Origin: Dolichospermum flos-aquae CCAP 1403/13F
GTDB lineage: Bacteria > Cyanobacteriota > Cyanobacteriia > Cyanobacteriales > Nostocaceae
Reading direction: 5' to 3'
Length of the DNA: 64,000 bases
Assembly: GCF_012516395.1 (NCBI RefSeq)
Contig: NZ_CP051206.1
Coordinates: forward strand, 1,780,501-1,844,500
Position numbers and translations under genes: made by a program. Positions 46,801 to 54,881 of this stretch are shown piece after piece; the first letter of the stretch is position 1, and every line of letters begins with the position of its first letter. Under the pieces are notes generated by a model. The model was not told the DNA's origin. It was given only the letters and a program-made list of their open reading frames with translations, and did no database searches.

Positions 46801-47377
46801 AAATGACCCCGTAGCCCTAGCTTGTATAGATTATGGTTACAACGTCATTCCTTCCCAATCTGACAAAGATGAAAACGGCAACTTACTTAATGATCCTTTT
46901 GATCCTCGCTGTACAGAATGGTTAGTAGAAATACCCGTCGCTGTATCTTGGGCTGATTTACCCGGTGCTGATGTCATTGATGTATCTCAGTTTTCCGTTT
47001 TAGCCCAACTAGATTTTGTGATGCAAGTCCAAAGTCATTACGTCACCCATAACACCTCTGCTACCTTAGAACTCCGTTCTGAGGAAGTTGAATTATTGGG
47101 AACACGCATCTATGAAGCTATCCAAAATGATGAAGGCTATATTTCTGCCGCGCTGTTAGCCCGGTTTGACGATTTGCAATCATTCCCCCGTCTTCCCTTT
47201 GAACCCATAGACAAAGCCACTTATGAACGCCTATCTAAAGAAGTCAAAGCCCGACGCAGAACAGATGATTTCTGTGGGGCGCTAAGTCGTTACGACTTGG
47301 GAGAATTATCAGAAGCAGGACCGAGTGGTTGCGACTCTGATAAGTGTATGTTCCCAGAACAGCCACCCACATCATAA
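43868..47377 (+). CDS. nrdJ: adenosylcobalamin-dependent ribonucleoside-triphosphate reductase (class II) with intein
   Basis: Reduces ribonucleotides to deoxyribonucleotides with a B12 radical, independent of oxygen. The host protein (about 775 residues without the intein) shows YNCTSTNLVDWSAFG and MGCGTGAIIEPQ near the active-site barrel, GLNPCGEIIGSNFHCNLSEV (radical-transfer Cys/Glu) and QPAGTKSLLTGASPG. The C-terminal SGCDSDKCMFPE carries the redox cysteines. A 394-residue intein lies in the barrel (44720-45901). The frame extends to TTG 43823; ATG 43868 (MLQELDSLRDD) is favoured. Works with cobU-supplied cobalamin. Confidence 0.93.
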   Translation: MLQELDSLRDDVGVIRQRQGAKFPESAPAANPVFFRTYSRRTDAGLRETWDQVCDRTLRGLVELGKLTREEAAILDKMQRNMKSLPSGRWMWVGGTDWLAKPKNFSGAYNCTSTNLVDWSAFGLMMDLAMMGCGTGAIIEPQYINQLPSIRNRLNITIKGEIGSTPQAQRREFTQTHIEANTATIHVGDSREGWVKSYQTLLELSTDERFTGDVQVIVDISDVRQSGETLKGFGGMANPVKLPGLYQRCASILNKAIGRQLNSVECCLLIDEAAVTIVAGNIRRCLPEEALVHTESGLVPIAKVRVGDRVLTSKGFYPVTNFFIQGEQSLCRIQTQDGSFECTADHKVAVFTDVYGNYKMVKAQDLQSGDRLIFVPQTIPGTPTELPEFRGKVEGKTKKITVPALTPDVAYFIGYLHGDGSVSSDGSRVRFRVHEDSPNILERLIAVGSDFGLETHTLRTPEQCRTKAYELQFNSSALNQYLKSFKQAFQPLNIPDCILLAKADIRKAYLAGLADADGCHSQGVLVASVHQRFLQQIQALYASLGITTRMCSSIRKRTGKWEGELVTVGAAAYQSVENCFEKYSLQFSSQKRQTPKSFKDHGFPKAMVRPIINTTQYHWGAIHQQMILPTLKKYIPEATDLVPVKVLGVELNVRSAPTYDIEVATVHEFVCEGILVSNSAGMRQFLSEDERGATAKDNLWQQDAEGNWRIDPERDSLRMANHTRVFHRKPTLEESIAAVQKQYYSGEGAIQWAGEAVARANADLLNTPELKKDFLQAYEQEKAKYWIKEYYPEIDADELEHRIGRFGLNPCGEIIGSNFHCNLSEVHLNQLDPDNYKEQKEAFTAGALSVVALLNHQFLEPRYQYSRELDPIVGVSFTGLFDFFVHAFGTDWLRWWEAGRPETPEGLIFKRGEQKYLNFWKDVVHKVVWEYCDRHQIKRPNRCTTVQPAGTKSLLTGASPGWHPPKAQRFIRRITFGKNDPVALACIDYGYNVIPSQSDKDENGNLLNDPFDPRCTEWLVEIPVAVSWADLPGADVIDVSQFSVLAQLDFVMQVQSHYVTHNTSATLELRSEEVELLGTRIYEAIQNDEGYISAALLARFDDLQSFPRLPFEPIDKATYERLSKEVKARRRTDDFCGALSRYDLGELSEAGPSGCDSDKCMFPEQPPTS
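44720..45901 (+). other. intein with LAGLIDADG homing endonuclease inside NrdJ
   Basis: Splice junctions: GNIRR|CLPEEALVHTESGLVPI at the start (Cys1) and VHEFVCEGILVSN|SAG at the end (terminal Asn, +1 Ser). The usual penultimate His is replaced by Ser, but block F (HEFVCEG) has its His. Blocks A (CLPEEALV), B (DGSFECTADHKV, with TxxH) and two LAGLIDADG motifs (FIGYLHGDGS and LAGLADADGC) are present, so the homing nuclease looks intact. 394 residues. It sits in the class II reductase at a site commonly invaded by RIR1 inteins. Confidence 0.92.
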
Positions 47378-47429
47378 AATCCGTTTTCAAAGAAACAAGA
47401 ATCCCCGTCCCTCTATAGGGCGGGGACTA

Positions 47430-47678
47430 TCAGCAAGCCCTAAATAATTGCTTGTTAACTCACCCAGCATATAGTACATTAGTACCTAATACAAGAGAAA
47501 TCCGTTCTATAAAACTTACCCAAAATTACCAAAGTCTAGACACATCTGGACAGCGATAACCTTAGTGCTTATTTCCTGTTTAATCACGGTCTTAGAATGA
47601 CTTCTAAGAGGTTTGTCCGCTCCACAGGCTATCTCGGTAGAACTTACCGTTTCTGACCGTAGTTCCTCAAAGGAACCG
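47430..47678 (-). ncRNA. candidate omega-RNA/right-end region downstream of tnpB
   Basis: About 250 nt of non-coding DNA between the tnpB stop and the right-end hairpin. It contains stem-loops on the minus strand, including GGTTCCTTTGAGGAAC and the perfect TCTTAGAAGTCATTCTAAGA. In TnpB systems the guide RNA is made from exactly this segment. Location and structure only; boundaries unknown. Confidence 0.45.
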
Positions 47679-48797
47679 CTACGCTACAGGGATAAAAATA
47701 TCCGCAAACCATCGGTCAATGTTTTTAGCGGCGTTGAGGTCACGATCCTCTGTATGTCCGCAATCAGGACAAATATAAACGCGGTTTTTTAATGGCATTT
47801 TATGACGATGATTACCGCAGTTAGAGCATATTTGAGAACTGGGGAAAAACCGATCCACAAGGATTAGTTCACTCCCGAATTTCTCAGTTTTATACTCTAA
47901 CTGCCGTTTAAATTCATACATACCACAGTCAGCGATAGCACCCGCTAATTTATGGTTTTTCAAAAATGCCTTAACGTGCAAATCCTCTATCCTGACAATG
48001 CTGTGATTTTTAGCTAGATAGTAGGTTAATTTGTGTATGGAATCCTGGCGAATATTAGAAACTTTGGCGTGCAATTTAGCCAATTTTCTCACAGCTTTTT
48101 TACGATTATTAGGCCCCTTGACCTTCCTGCTAACGCTACGCTGTAAACGTTTCATGCGTTTACTCATCCGGCGGTAGGCTTTGGGGTTTTTGAATACTTC
48201 ACCATTACTGCAAACTGCTAATTCTTTGATACCAATGTCAACGCCAATGGTCGGTCGGTCTGCAAGTATAGGAGGTTTTTCAACTTCGTATTTAACAGAA
48301 ACAAACCATTTATCAGCCTGTCTAGAAATCACGCAATTATGAGTTGCTGTAATCGGTAAAGGTATGGCTAAACGTACCCAGCCGATTGACGGTAATTTAA
48401 TTCTTTTCCCATCGTTTTTAATTAACGGTTTCGCCTTAGTCCCTGACTCTAAATAAAAAGAATCGTGCTGTCCTTTTTTCTTGAATCGGGGTTGTTTCGA
48501 TGTTTTGGAAAAACACCTATCCCATGCTTGGCGTAAGTCAGTTAACGCCTTTTGTGGGACATTTTTGTTAACTTCGTAATACCAAGCGTGTTCAGATTTA
48601 ACCTCGGCGACTAACTTTTTATGCAAGTCAATCGCTGATGGTAATTTAAGTTTTTCGCCTTCTTTGCGAGTAGCTAAAATATCTATGATTTGAGCATTTG
48701 CCCAGTTGTAAGCGTGTCTAGCGACTCCAGAAGCCTTGCGAAAAGCTGTAATCTGTCGGTTATTTGGAATTAGTGCAGTTTTGAATGATAAAAGCAT
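47679..48797 (-). CDS. tnpB: TnpB family RNA-guided endonuclease
   Basis: 372 residues. N-terminal HTH_OrfB region (LSFKTALIPNNRQITAFRKA), RuvC-like nuclease with Asp in GVDIGIKELAV, Glu in VRIEDLHVKAF and final Asp in DRDLNAAKNI, and a four-Cys zinc ribbon (CSNCG...CPDCG). All catalytic residues are present, so it may be an active omega-RNA-guided nuclease. ATG 48797 chosen (MLLSFKT); the TTG five codons upstream is weaker. No tnpA in the window: a stand-alone (IS1341-type) copy. A small gene starts divergently at 48859. Confidence 0.92.
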   Translation of the reverse strand: MLLSFKTALIPNNRQITAFRKASGVARHAYNWANAQIIDILATRKEGEKLKLPSAIDLHKKLVAEVKSEHAWYYEVNKNVPQKALTDLRQAWDRCFSKTSKQPRFKKKGQHDSFYLESGTKAKPLIKNDGKRIKLPSIGWVRLAIPLPITATHNCVISRQADKWFVSVKYEVEKPPILADRPTIGVDIGIKELAVCSNGEVFKNPKAYRRMSKRMKRLQRSVSRKVKGPNNRKKAVRKLAKLHAKVSNIRQDSIHKLTYYLAKNHSIVRIEDLHVKAFLKNHKLAGAIADCGMYEFKRQLEYKTEKFGSELILVDRFFPSSQICSNCGNHRHKMPLKNRVYICPDCGHTEDRDLNAAKNIDRWFADIFIPVA

Positions 48798-48858
48798 TGA
48801 TTCGACCTTCAATGTTGGGCTATGATATCTAGTATATCAGACATATTAGGATTTGGCA

Positions 48859-49027
48859 ATGCCTCGGATTAAATTTAAACCACAAAATCAAGTAGCCTAC
48901 GATAAATCACCCTTGCAATTTAAGGTTTTACCTGGAGTCAGGGAAAAAATTAAAACTGTCCCTGACACAGCAGCAACGGTTGAGGGATTTTGTTGATCAA
49001 CTTATTGAAGACTTGGACAAACAGTAA
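48859..49027 (+). pseudogene. small protein divergent from tnpB, frameshifted
   Basis: Frame 1 from ATG 48859 gives MPRIKFKPQNQVAYDKSPLQ and FKVLPGVREKI, then becomes nonsense and stops at 48996. A second frame takes over with KLSLTQQQRLRDFVDQLIED and ends LDKQ at 49027. Joined, they form a 55-57 residue protein with a basic start and helical end. Its start lies 61 bp from that of tnpB, so it shares the promoter region and may be a regulator or antitoxin-like partner (inference). Confidence 0.55.
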
Positions 49028-49142
49028 TATATGGATAGTTATGGGTAGAAATTATCAAGCTGTTTCTACCCCCCATTCTTGAAGGTGGGGCTTTATTGAC
49101 TATCAGATTTTGTTAAAATCGCATTCACCAAATAGAACGAAA

Positions 49143-49205
49143 GGCACGGAAGCCACTTGGCAATAGATGCGTGGAGGAAGTGCCAACGGCGAATTTATTC
49201 ACCGT
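49143..49205 (+). ncRNA. structured leader-like region upstream of a small ORF/avtA
   Basis: Two adjacent stems: GGCAC...CCAC...GTGG...GTGCC (49143-49184) and ACGGCGAAT-TT-ATTCACCGT (49186-49205). They lie in the 305-bp gap 49028-49332. No match to a riboswitch class I know; may be a 5' leader or part of the IS left end. Confidence 0.3.
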
Positions 49206-49332
49206 GACATGATAGAATTAATTAGCAAGTAGGAATAACCATCAACGCCAAGAAGTGTTTTATTAAGGAGAAACCCCTGATTTATCTCGTCTCGGCATAG
49301 CCGTAGCCTGGGTAAATAAGCAATGGTAAATC

Positions 49333-49440
49333 ATGGAGCGTTTAACATTAAAAATTGATGGACTCACAAAAGCAGCAAAAAAATCAAAAGTAAGCGCAAT
49401 TGCAATACCTGTCGTACTGGTAGTTGCCTTGAGCGTCTAG
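49333..49440 (+). CDS. small ORF with a possible -1 frameshift site
   Basis: ATG 49333 gives MERLTLKIDGLTKAAKK, then in-frame SKVSAIAIPVV... to TAG 49440. Directly at A-AAA-AAA (49375-49383) a -1 shift would read IKSKRNCNTCRTGSCLERLG then G-stop, which is Cys-rich and protein-like. The related remnant at about 36.75-36.83 kb has the equivalent SKRN...GSCFERLGG frame. So the functional product is likely the shifted form, by programmed slippage or after a recent A deletion. Confidence 0.4.
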   Translation: MERLTLKIDGLTKAAKKSKVSAIAIPVVLVVALSV

Positions 49441-49551
49441 GAGGATAATTGACTATCCTTTTTAAGCAGGTCTTAAAGAATCTGCGTGTCTTTAGACCGC
49501 AGAGTGTCAATGGTTTAACCACTTTTGCGATTAATTCAGTCTGTAACAAAC

Positions 49552-50838
49552 ATGATAAAACCTGCCCTTACTAAAATTGGCGCTCAAATGTCCAACTTAA
49601 CTGGCGTAAGAGCGATTATGAAAGATATTAATGAAACCCTCAGAGCTAGTAAGGGACAGGAATTATATAATTTGAGCGCTGGCAATCCGTTGATTTTACC
49701 AGAGGTAGAACAGTTATGGCGGGATTGTACGGCAGATTTATTAGCCAGTTCTGAATATGGTGAAGTTGTTTGTCGTTATGGTTCAAGTCAAGGTTATTCA
49801 CCATTAATTGAGGCGATTGTTCAGGATTTTAACCAGCGTTATGGGTTAAGTTTAACTGAGCGGAATATTTTAATTACTGCGGGTAGTCAAACTATCTATT
49901 TTTACGCCGCTAATGCTTTTGGTGGCTATACTGAAGATGGCAATTTGAAAGAAATTGTGTTGCCGTTAAGTCCAGATTATACTGGCTATGGTGGTGTTTG
50001 TTTGTTCCCAGAGGCTTTGGTTGCTTATAAGCCTACTCTGGATATTGACGCAGACGCACACAGATTTAAATATCGCCCTGATTTTAACCAACTCTCGATT
50101 ACAGAAAATACTGGTTGTGTGATTTTTTCCCGTCCTTGTAATCCAACGGGTAATGTTTTGACTAATGATGAGGTAAATAAAATCACTGATTTAGCTGCAC
50201 CCCATCATGTACCTGTATTGATTGATTCGGCTTATGCACCTCCTTTCCCAGCTTTGAATTTTACAGAAATGACTCCGGTATTTGGGGAAAATATTCTCCA
50301 CTGTATGAGTTTATCAAAAGCAGGTTTGCCTGGAGAACGGATTGGGGTAGCCATTGGAGATGAAAACCTGATTCAAGTTTTGGAATGTTTCCAAACCAAT
50401 GTGGGAATTCATTCTTCTCGATATGGTCAAGCGATCGCAGCCCGCGCGATAGAATCAGGTACATTAGCAAATATCGCGGAAAATGTGATTCGTCCTTTCT
50501 ATCAGCAAAAGTTTGATGTCTTAAAAAGTACCCTAGAAGCAGCAATGCCTAAGAATATACCCTGGTTCTTACATCGTGGTGAAGGGGCGATTTTTGGCTG
50601 GTTGTGGTTGCAAGATCTACCCATGACTGATTGGGAATTTTACCAGGAATTAAAGAAAGTGGGTGTAATTCTTGTCCCTGGTAGTAGTTTCTTCCCTGGT
50701 TTAAAGGAGGACTGGGAACACAAACACCAATGTCTGCGAATTAGTTTAACTGGTAGTGATGAGGAAATTACTATTGGTATGCAGCGTTTAGCAAAAGTTG
50801 CTGAACGGGTTTATCAAAGTGCGGCTGTAAGTGTGTAA
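49552..50838 (+). CDS. avtA: valine-pyruvate transaminase (AvtA-like PLP aminotransferase)
   Basis: 428 residues, fold-type I PLP enzyme transferring amino groups between valine or alanine and keto acids. Motifs: YNLSAGNPLILPEV at the substrate loop, NPTGNVLTNDEV, DSAYAPPFP (PLP-binding Asp) and SLSKAGLPGERIG, in which the Lys binds PLP. Starts at ATG 49552 (MIKPALTKIG); the nine codons before it are not conserved-looking. A strong convergent terminator follows. Confidence 0.88.
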   Translation: MIKPALTKIGAQMSNLTGVRAIMKDINETLRASKGQELYNLSAGNPLILPEVEQLWRDCTADLLASSEYGEVVCRYGSSQGYSPLIEAIVQDFNQRYGLSLTERNILITAGSQTIYFYAANAFGGYTEDGNLKEIVLPLSPDYTGYGGVCLFPEALVAYKPTLDIDADAHRFKYRPDFNQLSITENTGCVIFSRPCNPTGNVLTNDEVNKITDLAAPHHVPVLIDSAYAPPFPALNFTEMTPVFGENILHCMSLSKAGLPGERIGVAIGDENLIQVLECFQTNVGIHSSRYGQAIAARAIESGTLANIAENVIRPFYQQKFDVLKSTLEAAMPKNIPWFLHRGEGAIFGWLWLQDLPMTDWEFYQELKKVGVILVPGSSFFPGLKEDWEHKHQCLRISLTGSDEEITIGMQRLAKVAERVYQSAAVSV

Positions 50839-50901
50839 GAGATAATGAACCACGAAAACGCAAAAAATGTTGATTATCTTCAACAATATTGTTAAAATAC
50901 A

Positions 50902-50946
50902 ACATGCCCCCGCTATAGCCGTTAGATTGACATAGCGGGGGTATGT
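50902..50946. terminator. bidirectional terminator between avtA and the convergent gene
   Basis: ACATGCCCCCGCTAT and ATAGCGGGGGTATGT form a 15-bp stem with one G-T wobble, 64 bp past avtA and 7 bp before the stop of the convergent gene. Confidence 0.85.
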
Positions 50947-50953
50947 TGTATTA

Positions 50954-51283
50954 TTACTGTTTAGCTAGTAAAGCTTTCTTATCTTGAATCAGAGCATTAA
51001 TTTCGGAATTAATGTTTTTCAACTGTTCTTTTTTTTGCTCTATTGATAGTTCGGTGTTTTGAGAAATACCGTTTTTTTGGTCTCTATAATATGCAATTAG
51101 TTTGTCAATGTCTGCAACGGTTTGGGTGGGGGCTGGCGCAGTTGCAGCAGCAGCATATTGTACAGGAGCGGTATATACTGAAGCAGCAAGAGCGGTAGGC
51201 ACGTTTAACAGCAAACTACAGAACGCGAATAATAACACGATTGAATGTAAAAACACGCGTTTGGCAGAAGTGAAAAGTTTCAT
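50954..51283 (-). CDS. small exported coiled-coil protein, unknown
   Basis: 109 residues: signal peptide MKLFTSAKRVFLHSIVLLFA...NVPTALA (cleavage near ALAA), an Ala/Pro-rich linker (YAAAATAPAPTQ), then a short coiled coil (QKKEQLKNINSEINALIQDK). Probably periplasmic. ATG 51283 chosen over 51301, since the signal peptide starts there. Confidence 0.6.
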   Translation of the reverse strand: MKLFTSAKRVFLHSIVLLFAFCSLLLNVPTALAASVYTAPVQYAAAATAPAPTQTVADIDKLIAYYRDQKNGISQNTELSIEQKKEQLKNINSEINALIQDKKALLAKQ

Positions 51284-51663
51284 TTTTTCTTGGATGATCA
51301 TAAATTTTCAGTTCGCATACTATTATATTGTCAGTGATATTACGTCGAATTTTCAAATAATTTAACAATTAAGATTTTTTTACGCATTCCCTGTATTTTA
51401 TATTACAAATAGTCTAACAAAATTAAATTCACTCATTGAGAGAGGGAACAGAGAACTAAGTAGGTTAGCATTAAAAATTGTTGTTATCGCAAGGCAAGAG
51501 GCAAGAAGCACTCATGCAAGAGTGAAGAGGGTTTGGGCGATTTTACTTTTCTTTACACAGATTGGTTTTATTGTGTTCACCTACTTAAAAAATTAGTGTT
51601 ATTTAACCTAATCTACAAACGTGAAGTGGTAAAATGGAGACAAAGTGAGCAATTAACTAATTA
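51284..51663. other. 380-bp intergenic region before rimM
   Basis: AT-rich; contains a short GCAAGAG-type repeat (51490-51505) and a likely promoter stretch TTGTGTTCACC...TAAAATGG before rimM. No gene seen. Confidence 0.4.
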
Positions 51664-52320
51664 ATGAACCACGAAGACGCGAAAAAGAAGCAGGGGAGCA
51701 AAGAACCGGGAGTAGGGGGAAAAGTTAAAAACTCTCCAGTCCCCAATCTTGATGATTGGTTGGAAATTGGCAAAATTGTCTCTCCTCAAGGTTTAACTGG
51801 GGAGTTGCGGGTTTATCCTAATACGGATTTTCCTGAACGCTTTGAAGAACCGGGAAAACGCTGGTTGTTACGTCCTGGGGAAACGGAACTGCAACCTGTG
51901 GAGTTGTTAAATGGGCGATATATTGAGAATAAGAATCTTTATGTGATTAAATTGAAGGGAGTGAGCGATCGCCATCAAGCTGAAAATATGCGTGATTGTC
52001 GGTTTTTTGTGCCTGTGAGCGATCGCCCAGAATTGGATGAAGGTGAATTTCATGTGTTAGACTTGCTAGGGTTGCAGGTCTTTATGCAATCATCTGGGGA
52101 ATTTGTGGGAACGGTGGTGGATATCTTACCTTCTGGTCATGATTTATTGGAAGTTAAATTTGATCCTGCTTTTATCACTAATAACGAAGAATTGACAACT
52201 GATAAAGCACAAAAAACAGTTTTAATTCCTTTTGTGATGGAAATTGTTCCTGTTGTAGATTTAGAATCCCGTCGAGTTGAAATTACTCCTCCCCCCGGTT
52301 TATTGTCAATTAATAATTAA
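51664..52320 (+). CDS. rimM: ribosome maturation factor RimM
   Basis: 218 residues. Binds S19 and assists 30S head assembly. RimM N-terminal barrel (LEIGKIVSPQGLTGELRVYPNTDFPERF) and PRC barrel (FHVLDLLGLQVFMQSSGEFVGTVVDIL) are complete. The first 30 residues (MNHEDAKKKQGSKEPGVGGK) are an unusual extension: its DNA starts with the dispersed AACCACGAAGACGCGAAAA repeat. The real start may be further in. Confidence 0.93.
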   Translation: MNHEDAKKKQGSKEPGVGGKVKNSPVPNLDDWLEIGKIVSPQGLTGELRVYPNTDFPERFEEPGKRWLLRPGETELQPVELLNGRYIENKNLYVIKLKGVSDRHQAENMRDCRFFVPVSDRPELDEGEFHVLDLLGLQVFMQSSGEFVGTVVDILPSGHDLLEVKFDPAFITNNEELTTDKAQKTVLIPFVMEIVPVVDLESRRVEITPPPGLLSINN

Positions 52321-52323
52321 CAG

Positions 52324-52431
52324 TTGTAGGTTGGGTTGACGTATGTTACCCAACATAATCAAAATTTTGTTGGACACAACAAGATAATCAAAACTTTGTT
52401 GGGTTGCGCTGTTGCTTAACCCAACCTACAA
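52324..52431. repeat. 108-bp inverted repeat with TTGTAGGTTGGGTT ends
   Basis: TTGTAGGTTGGGTT at 52324-52337 and its complement at 52418-52431; inner arms GTTACCCAACA/TGTTGGGTT. A common cyanobacterial MITE-like palindrome, here between convergent genes. Confidence 0.75.
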
Positions 52432-52452
52432 ATACTACAAATATATTTATAA

Positions 52453-53193
52453 TTACCTTCTAAATTTGCGTTCCAAGAAAGCAATAATTTGTTCCCAAGC
52501 AGAAGTAGCTGCAACAGCATCATAACGATAACCATCATCTCTCATAAAAGTATGTTCCGCTTCATAAGAGAAAAATTGATGATGAACTTTGGCATTTTCC
52601 AAAGCACCAATTATAGTATATCTATCATGTTCAGAAATATGTGGATCTTCCGTTCCAAATATTAACAGCATTTCTCCTTTAATTTCTTCAAATCTGTGAA
52701 TAGTATCTGCTATACCTTTACCTAATTTACCGCTAGGAACACCTGTAGGATAACAACAAACAGCCGCTGCAATTTCCCTTTCAAAAGCTGCGCGAACAGC
52801 CAAATGTCCACCAATACAAAAACCTAAAGTACCGATTTTATCAGCAATAACTGAATTGTCATGTTTGAGAAAATCAATTACCGCACGAGTATCAGCATCA
52901 TATTCAGATATTAATGTGCGTCGTGCATCATCATTACCGCGCATTCTCCCAAGATCATTCGGTTCAATGACAGAACCCACAGGTTCAATGCGGTGAAAAA
53001 TTTCCGGCGCTGCGACAACATAACCAAATCCAGCTAAATAATTAATTAACCGAATTATGGCATCTCCTAATTGATAAATATCACTGTAAAAAACAATTCC
53101 TGGATATTTACCTGCTGGTTTCGGAGAAGCAACATAAACCCGCATTAAACTATCATCAACTCTTAATTCAATATTGCGTTTAACAATTTGCAT
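52453..53193 (-). CDS. dienelactone hydrolase family protein
   Basis: 246 residues, alpha/beta hydrolase. Nucleophile in LGFCIGGHLA (Cys, as in true dienelactone hydrolases), acid Asp in FGTEDPHIS, His in EAEHTFMRDDG. Cytosolic. Role in cyanobacteria not established; substrate likely a lactone or ester. Confidence 0.9.
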   Translation of the reverse strand: MQIVKRNIELRVDDSLMRVYVASPKPAGKYPGIVFYSDIYQLGDAIIRLINYLAGFGYVVAAPEIFHRIEPVGSVIEPNDLGRMRGNDDARRTLISEYDADTRAVIDFLKHDNSVIADKIGTLGFCIGGHLAVRAAFEREIAAAVCCYPTGVPSGKLGKGIADTIHRFEEIKGEMLLIFGTEDPHISEHDRYTIIGALENAKVHHQFFSYEAEHTFMRDDGYRYDAVAATSAWEQIIAFLERKFRR

Positions 53194-53336
53194 TTTTCAT
53201 ATTTTGGTAATGTGTTAATTTTTAATTCTTCAGATTTAATAATAATCAGTATATTTTTCTAATATCCCAGACTTCTTTAACAAATCGGGTATCTCTGAGT
53301 TATGATATACAGAAACAGGGTTATTAAAGCAACATC

Positions 53337-54532
53337 ATGATGATTGGTAATATCCTCCGTCAACGTTATAAGATTGTTAAACAACTAGGTGCAGGTGGAT
53401 TTGGTGAAACTTACCTTACAGAAGATTTAGATATTCCCGTTACTCCTAAACCTGTTTGTGTGGTTAAACGGTTACAACCTACAGCTATTGACCCAGATAT
53501 TATCCGTTTATTTGAACAAGAAGCACAAATTTTATATCAATTAGGACAAAATCATGATCAAATTCCTAAATTGTATGCCTATTTTCAGGAAGGTCAAGAA
53601 TTTTATTTGATTCAAGAATTGATTGATGGATATGATTTAAGTCAGGAAATCAGTCCTGGTAAAAAGTTAACTGAAAGTGAAGTAATTCAACTATTAAGAG
53701 ATGTTTTAGAAATATTGGTTTATGTCCATGAAAATAAGGTGATTCACCGAGATATTAAACCAGCCAATATCATGCGTCGTAAGGATGGTAAGTTAGTATT
53801 AATTGATTTTGGGGCAGTCAAACAAATTAATACTACTATTACTATGAAATCCGGGTTTACCAGTAGCACTATTAGCATTGGTACAGTGGGATATATGCCT
53901 TTAGAACAAGCTGGATGTAAGCCTAAATTGAGTAGTGATATTTATGCTTTGGGGATGACAGCAATTCAGGCATTAATAGATATGTCTCCCCGTTTGTTAC
54001 CAGAAGATGATGATGGTGAAATTCTTTGGAATAATAAGGTTCAAGTCAGTGATAAATTAGCAGAATTTATTACTAAAATGGTGCGCTATGATTGGCGACA
54101 ACGTTATAGAAATGCAAAAGAAGCATTGGAGGAATTAAATCAAATTTTTGGAGTTGTTAAACAACAGAATATACATCCAGCAAGATCAACCGAATTAAGT
54201 AAAATTTGTTTTAAACATGGAAATCAACTATAGAATCCTATGATCAAGCTATTACTATTAATCCCGATTACTATTATGCTTGGGATAGGAGAGGTGATGC
54301 TTTATATTATTTAGAAAAATATGAAGAAGCAATAGAATCCTATAATCAAGCTATTACTATTAATCCCGATTACTATTATGCTTGGGATAGCAGAGGTGAT
54401 GCTTTATATGATTTAGAAAGGCATGAAGAAGCACTAAAATCATACGAAAAGGCAATTAGTATTAAACCAGATTATCAACCAGCAATCAATAGTCGTAATG
54501 ATTTATTAACGCAATTAGGGCGTTCAAATTAG
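53337..54532 (+). pseudogene. Ser/Thr protein kinase-TPR gene broken by a frameshift
   Basis: The first frame (53337-54233, 298 aa) encodes a complete kinase domain: GAGGFGETYL, VVKRL (Lys), HRDIKPANI, DFGAVKQ, GTVGYMPLEQ. It ends FKHGNQL-stop. A second frame picks up immediately with IESYDQAITINPDYYYAWDR and continues through about 2.7 TPR units to TAG 54532, with a near-identical 102-bp DNA repeat. About 8-9 TPR residues appear deleted at the join. The kinase part could still be made on its own; the sensor TPR tail is disconnected. Confidence 0.8.
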
Positions 54533-54881
54533 TTAGTTACAGTAGGAATCAATTTCGTTATCTCATCAACTTTACTATAGAGAATATCTAACTCTTTTTA
54601 GTTTTTAGTTCTTGACAGACTACTACTTACTGATGAAAAAGCAGAAAATGATAGGCTTACCTTTAATAAAATCTTTCATTCCCTCAGATACAACGAAATT
54701 ATCGAAAAACAACCCAATAATCAACCCTCTCCTCCTGATTTAACTTACCGATAAAATATTGCCCGTCAACCTATTCACAAAATTAGAGGCTATGATCAGA
54801 ATAGCAGCACTGCAATTTTAGTCCCTGTTGATAGTTCCCAGCCTCAACACTGGATTAATTGGTATATCAGGAAGTATGAGT
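54533..54881. other. 349-bp region with decayed coding traces
   Basis: Short frames look protein-like (DEKAENDRLTFNKIFHSLRY; then KIRGYDQNSSTAILVPVD...WINWYIRKYE), interrupted by TAA near 54757. Possibly a lost toxin or kinase-linked gene before the zinc-finger gene. Not identifiable. Confidence 0.3.

Larger units (their letters stand above)
47403..49096 (-). mobile_element. IS200/IS605-like element with tnpB only (approximate limits)
   Basis: An intact tnpB without tnpA, flanked by C/G-rich hairpins each followed by ACTATCA: CCCCGTCCCTCTATAGGGCGGGG at 47403-47425 and CCCCCATTCTTGAAGGTGGGG at 49068-49088. Exact ends were not determined; the hairpins mark likely subterminal sites. Confidence 0.5.
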
